DNA of 64,000 bases from Roseospira navarrensis (GCF_009601025.1 NZ_WIVE01000017.1:1-64000); one strand, 5' to 3'; positions 1 through 8,946 are shown, numbered from the stretch's first letter. Numbers and translations: made by a program. The notes: generated by a model not told the origin, from the letters alone.

Positions 1-45
1 GGGGTGTGCGAAGGTGACGGTTTTCTTGGATGTGCGGACGGTCAT
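1..45 (-). CDS. conserved hypothetical protein, N-terminus only (cut by window edge)
   Basis: Only the first 15 codons are in the window, reading MTVRTSKKTVTFAHP. A GGAGG ribosome binding site lies six bases before the ATG. The opening resembles, from memory, the start of a small conserved alphaproteobacterial protein of unknown function. The frame stays open to the window edge. It is also in frame with the truncated transposase upstream, but its own ribosome binding site argues for independent translation. No function can be assigned. Confidence 0.55.
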   Translation of the reverse strand, partial: MTVRTSKKTVTFAHP

Positions 46-141
46 GGGAGACCTCCACGTCGCGACGATCCCGGCAGAGGGGAGGCGGGTGGAAGGGCGC
101 CCCCCTTCCGGTCCGGTCATTTCGGCTTCTGCGCCGACGCC

Positions 142-435
142 ACGTCGCCCCCGTTCCAGGGACTGCGGAAAGAACGGCTCGTCGCAGCCCCGGCTCTTGG
201 GAACGGCCACGGTGACGGTGCCGGCGGGCGTGTCCACCTTCTTCGGCTTGTAGCCGTTGGCGTAGCCCCGGCGCCCGTCGCTGCGCTCGTAGGGGCCGGC
301 GCCGAGGTGCCGGTCGCGCTCCATCCGCATGGCGAGATTGAACAGCGCCGTGAACGCCTCGGCCATGCCCTCCGGCCCGGTCTGGATGAGCTGTTCCATC
401 AGCGCGGCGATGACCTTACCCTGAGTGTCCTGCAA
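142..435 (-). pseudogene. IS256-family (mutator-type) transposase, 5' remnant
   Basis: Reading from a TTG at 435, with AGGAG upstream, the frame encodes LQDTQGKVIAALMEQ and then FNLAMRMERDRHLGAGPYE, RGYANGYKPKK and FFPQSLERGRR. These are the recognisable N-terminal blocks of IS256-type transposases. Similarity stops near residue 98 (about 142). The DDE catalytic domain, roughly three quarters of a normal transposase of about 400 residues, is missing. What follows is the leader and start of an unrelated small gene in the same frame. This is a dead fragment left by a deletion or recombination at the insertion sequence. Confidence 0.8.
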
Positions 436-478
436 TCCGGGTCTCCTTTGGCGAGTGAGAAAACCGGACTGGAGGGTA

Positions 479-510
479 GCCCATCCGTGGGGCGCGCCCC
501 ACGGATGGGC
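479..510. repeat. 32-bp perfect palindrome
   Basis: The arm GCCCATCCGTGGGG (479-492) and its exact complement (497-510) surround a self-complementary CGCG, so all 32 bases form a perfect palindrome. It lies between the transposase remnant and the 3' end of the luxR-type gene. It could be a bidirectional transcription stop (no T-tract is present), part of the insertion-sequence end, or a dispersed palindromic element. Confidence 0.7.
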
Positions 511-546
511 ACGCAGGTGCGCCCCCACGAACAAAATTTCCAGACA

Positions 547-1515
547 TCAGGTTGCACAGCCGTTCGGCCCGCACCGCCCCTGTCGGGCCGCGATCACGGC
601 CAGCCTGTGGCGCTGCCCCGCGCCGGTCTTGTCCAGCACGGCTTCGCAGTGGCGGCGGGCCGTGTTGAGGCGGATACCCAGATCGGCGGCGATCTCCGCC
701 GTCGAGCGCCCCGCCAGCAGCAGGCGGGCCGTCGCTGTCTGGCGCTCCGTCAGGTCGAAGCACGCCGCCAGCCGCGCCGCCAGATGCTCCACATCCGGCC
801 CCGAGACCGCCAGATACGGAGTCGGGGCCTCGCCGGTCGTCAGTTCGGGCAGGGGCAGGTGCAGCAGCGCATCCGCCGGCGGCGGCGCGTCCCCCGCCAC
901 GATCCGCGCCGGAAGATCGGCCTCGGCCATGGCTTTCTCCAGGCGCTCGCGGTGCCGGCTGCGCCGGTCCAGACCCTGGAATCCCTGCTCGAACGCGGGC
1001 AGCAGCAAGGCGAGGACAGCCTTGATCCGGTCTTCCTCGCGCGCCAGTCCGTCGCCATCGTCGTAGCCGAACGCGAAAACGGCCTCGCCCACCGACAGGC
1101 GCGCGGTCATGCCGATGACGTGATGCATGCCGGCGGGGCCGAAGCCCTCGCGGTGATACCGCGCCGCGACGATGCGGTCGCGGTGAGCGAACTCCCGCTC
1201 ATGATAGATGCCGGTGCCCAGCCCGCGCCGGGTGCGGTTCACCCGATCCAGGTCCGGATCGTGCGTCCGGATGTTGCCCTCGCGGTCCACCCCCGCGAAG
1301 GTCTCGGCCATGTAGGCGGCGATCTGCGGGCCGGCCCGCCAGGTGGTCAGCCAGGGCTGACCCTCGTTCAGCCAGGCCCCCATGGCCGCATCCGCGTGAA
1401 CCAATGCGCCGATGTCCGCCAGCAGCGCCTGCACCCGGGACGGGTCGAGGTCAACGGCCAACAGCCCCCGTTGCACATCGGCGATGTGGCGCGCCAGGGT
1501 TTCGTCGATCTCCAT
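547..1515 (-). CDS. LuxR-family transcriptional regulator
   Basis: A 322-residue cytoplasmic regulator. The C-terminus (about residues 255-310) is a LuxR/FixJ-type helix-turn-helix, with LTERQTATARLLLAGRST, EIAADLGI and NTARRHCEAVLDKTGA matching the family pattern. The N-terminal 240 residues match neither a response-regulator receiver nor an obvious acyl-homoserine-lactone domain, so the signal is unknown. The ATG at 1515 is chosen because AGGAGG precedes it by five bases; a longer frame to 1602 has no such site. The gene is transcribed away from the exported-protein operon starting at 1630. A short palindrome lies between the two, so control of that operon is plausible but inferred. Confidence 0.85.
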   Translation of the reverse strand: MEIDETLARHIADVQRGLLAVDLDPSRVQALLADIGALVHADAAMGAWLNEGQPWLTTWRAGPQIAAYMAETFAGVDREGNIRTHDPDLDRVNRTRRGLGTGIYHEREFAHRDRIVAARYHREGFGPAGMHHVIGMTARLSVGEAVFAFGYDDGDGLAREEDRIKAVLALLLPAFEQGFQGLDRRSRHRERLEKAMAEADLPARIVAGDAPPPADALLHLPLPELTTGEAPTPYLAVSGPDVEHLAARLAACFDLTERQTATARLLLAGRSTAEIAADLGIRLNTARRHCEAVLDKTGAGQRHRLAVIAARQGRCGPNGCAT

Positions 1516-1547
1516 CAGGGCCTCCTGCGTCGGTCGCGGCGTCTCTA

Positions 1548-1559
1548 GTGCATCTGCAC
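1548..1559. promoter_or_regulatory. candidate operator palindrome between luxR-type gene and exported-protein operon
   Basis: GTGCA-TC-TGCAC is a perfect inverted repeat in the 114-bp divergent intergenic region. LuxR-type dimers usually bind palindromes of this kind, and its position fits control of both genes. The assignment is inference from symmetry and location. Confidence 0.35.
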
Positions 1560-1629
1560 CAAGACGGAACGCGCGCGCCGCCCCTACGCTCCACCCCATC
1601 ACTCAGGTTTTTGCGGGAAAGGACGCCCC

Positions 1630-2958
1630 ATGATGAGACTGCCCCTCACCTGGATGTTGAGCGCGGCCCTCGGGTTCGCCGGCCTCCCCGCCGCCGCACA
1701 GGCGGACGACTCCCAGGGCACGACCATGATCGTGCTGGACGGATCCGGTAGCATGTGGGGCCAGATCGACGGCACCGCGAAGATCGAGATCGCCCGGGAC
1801 GCCATCGGGCGCATGCTGGCGGACTGGCCGACCGGCCGCCATCTCGGCTTGATGGCGTACGGTCACCGCAGCGAAGGCGACTGCGATGACATCGAGACCC
1901 TGATCGCGCCGGGACCGATGGATGCGGCCGCTGTCGAGGCCGCCATGGCCGGTGTTTCGCCGCGCGGCAAGACGCCGGTGGGCCGCTCGGTCCGGGCAGC
2001 GGCCGACGCCCTGGGCGACGGCGGCCCGGCGTCGGTCATCGTGGTGACGGACGGCCTGGAGAACTGCGGCGCCGACCTGTGCGCCCTGGGCGAGTCGCTG
2101 GCAGGCGGCAACACCGGCCTGCGGGCGCATGTGATCGGCTTCGACATCGCCGAGAGCACCGAACAGCTTGCCTGTCTGGCCGAGGCGACGGGGGGCCGGT
2201 ACCTGCCGGCCTCGGACGCCGACAGCCTCAACGACGCCCTGCGGCAGGTCGCCGAACCGGCGCCCGCGCCCGACCCCGAACCGGCCGGTCCGCTGGCCGT
2301 GGACGAGTTCGAGCGCGACGCCCTGGGTGACGCCTGGACGGTCCAGAACCCCTCGCCGCAGCACTTCATCCTGGATGGCGGCACGCTGGTCACCATGACC
2401 GTCCGATCCGGCAACATCGACGATGCGGACCAGCCCAACGTTTTCCGCTGGACCGGGGCCGACCTGCCCGACGGCGACTGGGAGATCGCGGCGGACTTCA
2501 CCGCCGAGATGGGCGAGGTGCAGACCCTGGGCGGGCGCAAGGCGGTGATCGAGGTCGGCCGCTTCCAGGACCCGGACACCCATGTCGTCGCCCGGCTGTA
2601 TCGGCAGGGCAATTCCAACGACGACATGCACCTTCAGGTCACCAGCATGGCCGGCGGCACGGACACCAGCGATTCGGTGGAAATCGCGGGCGACACGCGC
2701 GGCTATGACCTGGCGCGCATCCTGGAGGATTTCGAGACCAAGGGCGCGCGGCTGGTGCTGGCCAAGTCCGGCCGCGAATACACCGCCCGGCTGGAGATGA
2801 ACGGCTGGGCCATGACCGACGGCGGACCGCAAGTGATCGAGACCCAGCCCGTCCAGATGCTGCGCAGCGCGGGGGCGCCCGCGCTGTTCACCGGTACGTG
2901 GGGCGACAAGCAGACCGTCGTGAGCTTCCGGCGCGTGGAAATCAGGGGGACCGAATGA
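1630..2958 (+). CDS. exported von Willebrand factor A domain protein
   Basis: A 442-residue protein with an N-terminal signal peptide (residues 1-25, hydrophobic core then AAAQA). A VWA domain spans about 30-210 with a complete metal-ion-dependent adhesion site: D37-x-S39-x-S41, T115 and D141. A proline-rich linker (about 235-247) leads to a C-terminal beta-rich region of about 195 residues that looks like a carbohydrate- or lectin-type jelly roll, although I cannot name the family. GGAAAGGA precedes the ATG. It is the first gene of a four-gene operon of exported proteins, and its stop overlaps the start of the WG-repeat gene. VWA domains bind proteins through a divalent cation, so it may act as an adhesion or scaffold partner. 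Its real ligand is unknown. Confidence 0.85.
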   Translation: MMRLPLTWMLSAALGFAGLPAAAQADDSQGTTMIVLDGSGSMWGQIDGTAKIEIARDAIGRMLADWPTGRHLGLMAYGHRSEGDCDDIETLIAPGPMDAAAVEAAMAGVSPRGKTPVGRSVRAAADALGDGGPASVIVVTDGLENCGADLCALGESLAGGNTGLRAHVIGFDIAESTEQLACLAEATGGRYLPASDADSLNDALRQVAEPAPAPDPEPAGPLAVDEFERDALGDAWTVQNPSPQHFILDGGTLVTMTVRSGNIDDADQPNVFRWTGADLPDGDWEIAADFTAEMGEVQTLGGRKAVIEVGRFQDPDTHVVARLYRQGNSNDDMHLQVTSMAGGTDTSDSVEIAGDTRGYDLARILEDFETKGARLVLAKSGREYTARLEMNGWAMTDGGPQVIETQPVQMLRSAGAPALFTGTWGDKQTVVSFRRVEIRGTE

Positions 2959-5051
2959 TGCGGACGCGCAACTTCTTCATGGGCGCGAGCGCCGTCCTGG
3001 TGGGCGCGACGCTTGCCACTCCGGCCGTCGCCGGTCCGTGCGGAACGCCCACGACGCCGGACGGCGCGCCGTCCGCCCTCTACCCGCTGCCGGACGGCGC
3101 GGACTGGGGCTATGTGGACCGGACGGGCACATGGGCGCTGGCGCCGCAATGGCGGCAGGTCCGGCCCTTCGCCGAAGGGCGCGCGGCGGTGGAAACGGCC
3201 GAGGGCTGGGGCGTGATCGACACCACCGGCGCCTGGGTGGTCCGGCCCGGCGCGCGCGATGCCGACGGTGTCGTGGTTGGTGAGACGGCCTATCCCCTCT
3301 CGCCTTACAAGCCGTTTTCCCAGGGGTGTTCGGCCGTCACCCCGGCGGACGGGACCCCGCACTACATCACCCGCGACGGCACCCGCTGGGACCCGCCGGC
3401 CCTGGAGGGCGCAACCGTGGCCGAGCTGGGATCCTTCAGCGAGGGGCTGGCCGCCGTCACACTGGGGCCTGACGCCTCGCACAAGCGCCCGCGCACCGGC
3501 TGGATCGACACGGACGGCGCCTGGGCCATCGCCCCCGAGTTCGCCGGGGGCGGCGCGTTCGCCGACGGGGTCGCGCCCGCGTCGCTGTCGCCCGACAACC
3601 ACGGCTATATCGACCGCACGGGCGAGATCGTGTTCCCCCACAAGTTCGTTCTGGCGGATGCCGCGCCCGTCCGGAACGGGCTGGCCCGTCTGACGTTGAA
3701 CGGCGAAACCGGCTTCTGGGACGGCGCGCTGGAGGGAAACGACTGGGCCATCCGCGAGATTACGTGGCCGGAGGGCCAGACCGCGGCCATCGACCGCGCC
3801 GGGGATTTCCATGACGGGCGGGCCGCCGTCCATCCCGCGCGGAGCCTGGGGCGGCTGGTCTGGATCGACACAGAGGGCGCTGTGCAGGTCGATCCCGGCG
3901 CAAGCGGACGCCTGAGTCTCTGCGCGCCCGAGCGTCTGGCCCCCTACACCAACGGCCTGCTGCCGTTGATCGTCGCCAAGGGCGGGAACATCTGCGGCAA
4001 GGGACCGGACATCACCTATCAGGGCGAGGACCCGCGCCTGGGTGAGCACGCGCCGCTCTGGGTGGTCGGGTATCCGCAAGCCAAACTGGTCTGGCTGGAT
4101 CGGGACGGCGCGGTGGCGATCGACTCGGCGGCCTGCCGGGCCGACCCGGGCCACGAGCCGCTTGCGACCACCCGGGACGACGGATCGCTCGCGGCGGCCG
4201 CCTACCGCCTGACCTTCAGCGGGGCGGCCACGGGCGAGACCGCGCCGCAGCGCGCGGATGCGCCCTGCAACCGATCAGAATACACCGGCCAGATCGAGGG
4301 CACCAACGCCGGGGGCCCGTGGCGCATTTCGCTGTCCGGCGCGGCCACATGGCAGGGGCACCCGGTGGACACGACGCTGTCGCTCAGCCTGCCGGCTGAC
4401 CTTGCGCCCGGGACCCATGCGTTTGGGCCGATCACGGACGACGCCGCCGTTTCGGCGAACCTGTGGATGAGCCGTCCTGATGTCGGCCCGCAGGCGGAGC
4501 GGCCGCCGTCCTTCGCCAGCCAGCCGGGCGGCGAACTGGTGCTGGAGCGCCGCGACACCGAGGCCGCGACCGGGCACTTCACCGTCCGCCTGTCCACGCT
4601 GGAGGGCGAGCCCCAAACCGTCGAGGTGTCGGGCCGGTTCAATGCGCTGCCCTACACCTTCGCGCCTGAAGTCCAGGTCAAGGACATCACCGGCGTGCTG
4701 AAGATCATGGCCGAGGAGATGGATGACCCGTTCGTCTCCCTGCTCTATCCCGCCACCGCCAAGACCGATGGAGACGGTCTGCGCATCACGCTTGGGAAGT
4801 GGGGCCCAAGCCTGAACTTCGCCTTCCCCGAGGACCATCCCGACGGCCCGTTCGAGGCGGGGCCGGGCAAGCCGGTCTCCATTCGGGTGGGCACCTCGCC
4901 GGCCACGGCAACCGGCACACTCCGCACCGAAGACGGCGTGGCGTCGGGCACGTTCCAGGTCCGGATGGTCGAGACCCCGAAGGAGGACGTGCCCGCCACG
5001 ACCGTGACCGGGGCCTTTAGCCATCTGGCCATCCAGACCGAAGGGGACTGA
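2955..5051 (+). CDS. exported WG-repeat protein
   Basis: A 698-residue protein starting at an ATG that overlaps the preceding stop (ATGA), with GGGGGA upstream. A signal peptide ends in TPAVA (residue 26). Residues about 45-330 hold degenerate WG (KWG) repeats such as GYVDRTGTWALAPQW, GWGVIDTTGAW, GWIDTDGAWAIAPEF and GYIDRTGEIVFP. This family forms beta-rich scaffolds found in exported proteins. The C-terminal half (about 420-698) carries two or three beta-sandwich-like segments rich in T, S and G with no motif I recognise. No catalytic residues are evident. It is probably a periplasmic or surface-exposed binding partner of the VWA protein and the protease. Confidence 0.8.
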   Translation: MMRTRNFFMGASAVLVGATLATPAVAGPCGTPTTPDGAPSALYPLPDGADWGYVDRTGTWALAPQWRQVRPFAEGRAAVETAEGWGVIDTTGAWVVRPGARDADGVVVGETAYPLSPYKPFSQGCSAVTPADGTPHYITRDGTRWDPPALEGATVAELGSFSEGLAAVTLGPDASHKRPRTGWIDTDGAWAIAPEFAGGGAFADGVAPASLSPDNHGYIDRTGEIVFPHKFVLADAAPVRNGLARLTLNGETGFWDGALEGNDWAIREITWPEGQTAAIDRAGDFHDGRAAVHPARSLGRLVWIDTEGAVQVDPGASGRLSLCAPERLAPYTNGLLPLIVAKGGNICGKGPDITYQGEDPRLGEHAPLWVVGYPQAKLVWLDRDGAVAIDSAACRADPGHEPLATTRDDGSLAAAAYRLTFSGAATGETAPQRADAPCNRSEYTGQIEGTNAGGPWRISLSGAATWQGHPVDTTLSLSLPADLAPGTHAFGPITDDAAVSANLWMSRPDVGPQAERPPSFASQPGGELVLERRDTEAATGHFTVRLSTLEGEPQTVEVSGRFNALPYTFAPEVQVKDITGVLKIMAEEMDDPFVSLLYPATAKTDGDGLRITLGKWGPSLNFAFPEDHPDGPFEAGPGKPVSIRVGTSPATATGTLRTEDGVASGTFQVRMVETPKEDVPATTVTGAFSHLAIQTEGD

Positions 5052-5252
5052 GCCATGCGAGGCGCATCGGCCGGGGCCCCCGGCGGCACTGCCGAGGCCA
5101 GGGCCTTCGGGACCGTCACCCCCGACACCCCCCGGCCCCATCGGGTCAGTCCTTGACCAAGGATCGGCGATGCCCCGGACACGTCCGGGCCATCGCCTCC
5201 GCCGCTTCTCGGCGCCGGCCCGGTCGGGCCGGTATGACAGAGGAGGAAGACA
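5052..5252. other. 201-bp intergenic gap inside the exported-protein operon
   Basis: No convincing gene is visible here. A short palindrome (TCCTTG-AC-CAAGGA, 5150-5163) lies in the gap, and AGGAGG (about 5240-5245) serves the next gene. A separate promoter for the last two genes is possible, but no clear -35/-10 pair was seen. Confidence 0.4.
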
Positions 5253-5936
5253 ATGCTCCGTCGCCTGATCCGCACCGTCCCGCTCGCCCTCATCGCTATG
5301 ACCGCACCGGCGCTCGCCGATGGCACCGTCGTCTACGAGGCGGACGCCGGCAAGATGGGCCGCGTCTCCATGACCGACCGCTGGCAGGGCGACACCCTGC
5401 GCGTCGAGGTCGAAGGCGTGGACGCCACCATGCTGCTCAAGGACGCCACCGTCTATTCCATCACCAACGCCGGGGGCCGGATCATGGTGCTGCCGATCAG
5501 CGATCTGGCGGGCATGGCCGGGGCGTCCGGGGCGCAGGGCGCGTCCCGGAACACCGGGATGGTCTTCCCGACCCGCATCGACGCCATCACGGACACCGGG
5601 GAGCGCCGCACCGTGGCCGGGATCGACGGCACCGTGTACGAGGTCACCTGGCGGGACACGCAGGGCACCACGCACACCAGCACGGCCGTGCTGACGGATC
5701 ACCCGCGCCTGCTCGAACACCAGGCGGTCAAGATGCGCTTCAGCCGCACCGTGGCCAACGAACCGCCGAACCCCTTGATGACGGCGCTCGACGACCGGGG
5801 GCTGGCGCCGCTCACCTTCGGGGACCGATTCGCCGTGCTGGAGGTCCTGGACGGGGCCGGACCGGCGGGGGACTTCGTGCTACCGGCCGAGCCCATGGAT
5901 CTGCGCGGCATGACCGGCGGCCTGGGGGTGCAATGA
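5253..5936 (+). CDS. exported protein of unknown function (227 residues)
   Basis: It starts at an ATG preceded by AGGAGG seven bases upstream. A typical signal peptide ends in APALA (about residue 22). The mature protein begins with GTVVYEADAGKMGRVSMTD, followed by alternating beta strands and a threonine-rich centre (TRIDAITDTGERRTVAGIDG). The pattern recalls small periplasmic beta-sandwich proteins of the DUF4412 kind, but I cannot assign it. No transmembrane segment follows the signal peptide and no cysteines are seen. Its stop overlaps the start of the metalloprotease gene, so the two are probably translationally coupled. It might be an inhibitor, chaperone or substrate of the protease, which is a guess from position. 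Confidence 0.75.
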   Translation: MLRRLIRTVPLALIAMTAPALADGTVVYEADAGKMGRVSMTDRWQGDTLRVEVEGVDATMLLKDATVYSITNAGGRIMVLPISDLAGMAGASGAQGASRNTGMVFPTRIDAITDTGERRTVAGIDGTVYEVTWRDTQGTTHTSTAVLTDHPRLLEHQAVKMRFSRTVANEPPNPLMTALDDRGLAPLTFGDRFAVLEVLDGAGPAGDFVLPAEPMDLRGMTGGLGVQ

Positions 5937-8803
5937 CCCGCCCCGGTCTCCCTCTCCGTCTCCTGGCCCGCGCGGCGGCGGCGCTCGCGCTGCTGCCCGG
6001 GTCGCTGGCGGCCCAGGACCGGGACTGCCCGGCCACGCGGCCCCCGGCCGAGCCGGTGTGCTCGGTCGCGGGCATGATCCAGGCCGTGAACCCGCCGCGC
6101 GCGGGCGACGCCTTCGGCAACCTGAACCCGGAGGCGTTCGCCGGGGGCGCCAACGCCGACCTGATGCCGGGTCAGGCGAGCCTGTCGTTCTCGGGCGCTG
6201 TCGCGGCCGGGGGCGCGGCCTGCGCCCGCCACCTGTCGGCCGTGCGCCGTGGCGGGACGGAGGGCGTTCCGGGCCTGAGCCCGGGCATGGCCGAGTTTCT
6301 CGAAGGGGCCATGGACAGCGCCGTGGACGTGCCGGTGGCCGCTGGCGGCACCCGACGCGCGGTGTTCGAGGTGTTCAGCCCCAACGCCATCGCCTTCCAG
6401 GGGGGCAGCCTGCACGAGCCCCTGACCCTGCGTCATGACGGGGTCGGCGGCTGGCCCCGCAACGCCGGCGCCCATCTGGTGATCGCGCTGACGGATGCCG
6501 GGCCGGGCGACCTGGAAGCCGGCGGCTCCTATCAGGCCCGCGCGGTCGGCGCGGACGGCGACGGCGATCCGATGCGCCTGTACACGGCCTGGACCGGAAA
6601 CACGCGCTGGGTGCCCTACGGACCACCCAACTCGCCGCAACAGGCCCGCCGACAGGCCGAGGAAAAGGCCATCTGCCGGTCGCTGCGGCAAACCCATCTC
6701 ACCATGCTCGACCGGATCGGCATCCCCCTGGACGCGACCGAGGGCCGGCTCATGCGCGACTGGCGCTGCGACATGCGCCGTGTCGCCCAGGCCGGCACGC
6801 GCACCGAGATCGACGGCGGCACGCTCACGGGCACGGTCACCATCGAGCGGATCACCGAAACCGCGGTCATCGGCCGCTTCGAACTGTCGGGCCCGGTGGA
6901 TCGGGAGTGGACGAGCCGCGTCTGGCGCTATGGGAACGAGACCGGGCTTCTTGCGGGCGTGCGCATCGTCGAACGCCAGACCGATCCGCGCACGCTGCGG
7001 GTCAACGGCCGCTTCGCCGCCCCCAACATGCGGCGCATGGGCTATGCCATGTCCACCCGCGAGATCGCCCAGGCCGCCGCGAGCGGATCCGGGAATGCCT
7101 CAGGCCCGACCCTGGAGCTGATCGAACACACGCCCGCGCGGCAGGCCTCGAATGTCTCGTGGGAGACGCCGGGCCTCCGCCTGACCTTCAACCGGCCGCT
7201 GGACCCGGCCTCGCTGGTGCCGGGCGCGGTGCGCGTGGAGACCGCGTACGGCGACGGCGCCGGGGGCGAGACCATGCGCCGGACGGATGTTGCTCTACGT
7301 CTGGCGGATGCCGAAACCATCGTCGTGGTCCCGGATGCCATCCTGCGCGACGGCGTGCGCTACCGCGTGACCGTCCCCGGCGGCGCGGCCGGCCCGCGCG
7401 GCGCGGAGGGCGCCACGCTCCCCACGGATCGGGTCTTCACGTTCGAGACCATGGTGGATCTGGACGACATCCAGACGGTCGAGGGTCTGCCCCCCTTCCT
7501 GCGCGCCCGGGAAGGGATCGAGAGCAACACGTTTCAGGTGGCCATCGACGCCCCGCTGGTGCGCGACAAGCCGGCGGTCATCCGCACCTATGTGAAGTGG
7601 GCCCCGGACCCGGACATCGCCGACGGCTGGGAGGTCACCGACTTCCGCGCCCATGTGCGCGCCAGGAACGCGGACGATCCCGACGGGCCGCCGCTGGCCC
7701 CGGAGCTGGTGAACATGCGGATCAAGCGGCCGGACACCTACACGCCCCGGGAAATCCGCATGGCCGAAAACACCGTCAACCTGTTCGGCTGGACGCCGCA
7801 ATACGAGGAGGCGAGCGCCGTGCGGGTCGAGGTGGAACCGGCGCGCCAGTGCGGCACGCCGCGCGTCTTTTCCGCACCCGAACCGCTGGAGTGGCATCCC
7901 CTGGAGCGCGAGTTGCGGGTCGGCTACGTGTTCGCCAAGGTCGGCCCGTGGCGCAACGCGGTGCCGACCACCATGATGCAGGAAGGCCGCCGCGTGGCCC
8001 GCGAGGCCGAACGGTTCGCCCGGCAGCAGTTCCCCGTCCAGGATGTCACGGTCAGTTACGCCGGCGAGGTCACGGTCGGCCCCGACCTGCACGACGAGTT
8101 GGCGGGCCGGTTCCCCGGCTTGGAAGCCGATGGGTTGCCCGACGTTCTCACCGGGGACGACAGCCGCCTGTGCCCGGACGAGACCTGGACGGAAAAACAG
8201 CTCCGCCTGTTCAACATTGTGGTCGGCGACACCCGCCAGGCCGTCCGCGACCATCTTCTGAAGGCCGTGCATGACGGCATGGCGGCGGGGGGCATGAGCG
8301 CGGACTATGACGCCACCGTGGTCTTCATGCCCTATGAGTGGATCGGCCTGGGCGGCGCGGCCAACTATGACCTGGGCCGCGACTGGGACGGGTCCGCGCC
8401 CGACTTCGCCTTTCCCACCATCGCCATGTCCCTGGTCGGCCCGGACTCCGGCAAGACGCCGGTCCACGAGATGGGCACGGTGACCCACGAACTGGGGCAC
8501 GTCTTCGGTCTGGACCACATCCCGGCCGCCTCGGACGCGGCCGCCACCCCGGGGGAGCGCTGTCGTGTTGTGAAAGACACCCTCAACACCCGCATGGACG
8601 GGATCGAGGGCATGCGCCTCGATCCGGATGGCCGGGGCGCGCTCAACAAGTCCAGCGAGGAGGGCAACGCCGAGCACAAGCACGCCCTGTTGCCGCTGAT
8701 GCACCCGAGCGGCCTGCCCAAGGCGCAGCAGTTCATCACCCGCGAGCATTACCTGGAGTTGCTCGACGCCATGGGTCCGATGGGCGCGGTCCCCGCCCGG
8801 TAG
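5933..8803 (+). CDS. exported metzincin-type zinc metalloprotease with Ig-like domain
   Basis: A 956-residue protein with a signal peptide (leucine/alanine core, GSLAAQ, about 1-24). Residues about 400-490 resemble a bacterial Ig-like (SbsA/Big_5) domain, with LTFNRPLDPASLVPGAVRV and a YRVTVPG segment. The C-terminus has a complete zinc-binding signature HELGHVFGLDH (residues 852-862) with three histidines and the catalytic glutamate. A Met-turn, LMHPSG (M923), follows about 60 residues later, which defines a metzincin. Start ATG 5933 overlaps the previous stop. Most of the protein between the signal peptide and the catalytic domain is unassigned; it is much longer than a simple metzincin. 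It is likely secreted or periplasmic, acting on proteins or peptides, and belongs with the VWA and WG-repeat proteins upstream. Confidence 0.85.
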   Translation: MTRPGLPLRLLARAAAALALLPGSLAAQDRDCPATRPPAEPVCSVAGMIQAVNPPRAGDAFGNLNPEAFAGGANADLMPGQASLSFSGAVAAGGAACARHLSAVRRGGTEGVPGLSPGMAEFLEGAMDSAVDVPVAAGGTRRAVFEVFSPNAIAFQGGSLHEPLTLRHDGVGGWPRNAGAHLVIALTDAGPGDLEAGGSYQARAVGADGDGDPMRLYTAWTGNTRWVPYGPPNSPQQARRQAEEKAICRSLRQTHLTMLDRIGIPLDATEGRLMRDWRCDMRRVAQAGTRTEIDGGTLTGTVTIERITETAVIGRFELSGPVDREWTSRVWRYGNETGLLAGVRIVERQTDPRTLRVNGRFAAPNMRRMGYAMSTREIAQAAASGSGNASGPTLELIEHTPARQASNVSWETPGLRLTFNRPLDPASLVPGAVRVETAYGDGAGGETMRRTDVALRLADAETIVVVPDAILRDGVRYRVTVPGGAAGPRGAEGATLPTDRVFTFETMVDLDDIQTVEGLPPFLRAREGIESNTFQVAIDAPLVRDKPAVIRTYVKWAPDPDIADGWEVTDFRAHVRARNADDPDGPPLAPELVNMRIKRPDTYTPREIRMAENTVNLFGWTPQYEEASAVRVEVEPARQCGTPRVFSAPEPLEWHPLERELRVGYVFAKVGPWRNAVPTTMMQEGRRVAREAERFARQQFPVQDVTVSYAGEVTVGPDLHDELAGRFPGLEADGLPDVLTGDDSRLCPDETWTEKQLRLFNIVVGDTRQAVRDHLLKAVHDGMAAGGMSADYDATVVFMPYEWIGLGGAANYDLGRDWDGSAPDFAFPTIAMSLVGPDSGKTPVHEMGTVTHELGHVFGLDHIPAASDAAATPGERCRVVKDTLNTRMDGIEGMRLDPDGRGALNKSSEEGNAEHKHALLPLMHPSGLPKAQQFITREHYLELLDAMGPMGAVPAR

Positions 8804-8885
8804 ACGGCACCAGCGGACGGGTCGGCTTCGTCGCCGAGAAGGCGCATCCGGCTCCACTCCCGCCCCACGGCGTGCCGTGTTCGGG

Positions 8886-8946
8886 GACCGGACGGCTTGG
8901 CAGACACGCGCACCGTCCTCACTTATTTCATGGGGGCCGTCCGGTC
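8886..8946. repeat. 11-bp perfect inverted repeat upstream of pqi operon
   Basis: GACCGGACGGC (8886-8896) is matched exactly by its complement at 8936-8946, separated by 39 bases. It lies in the 248-bp gap (8804-9051) between the protease gene and pqiA, which holds no gene I can support. It may be a terminator-like structure without a T-tract or a widely spaced operator. Confidence 0.45.

Noticed and set aside
4-1548. Plus-strand frame covering the transposase remnant and LuxR gene
   Set aside because: Antisense to both; the minus strand carries recognisable protein motifs.
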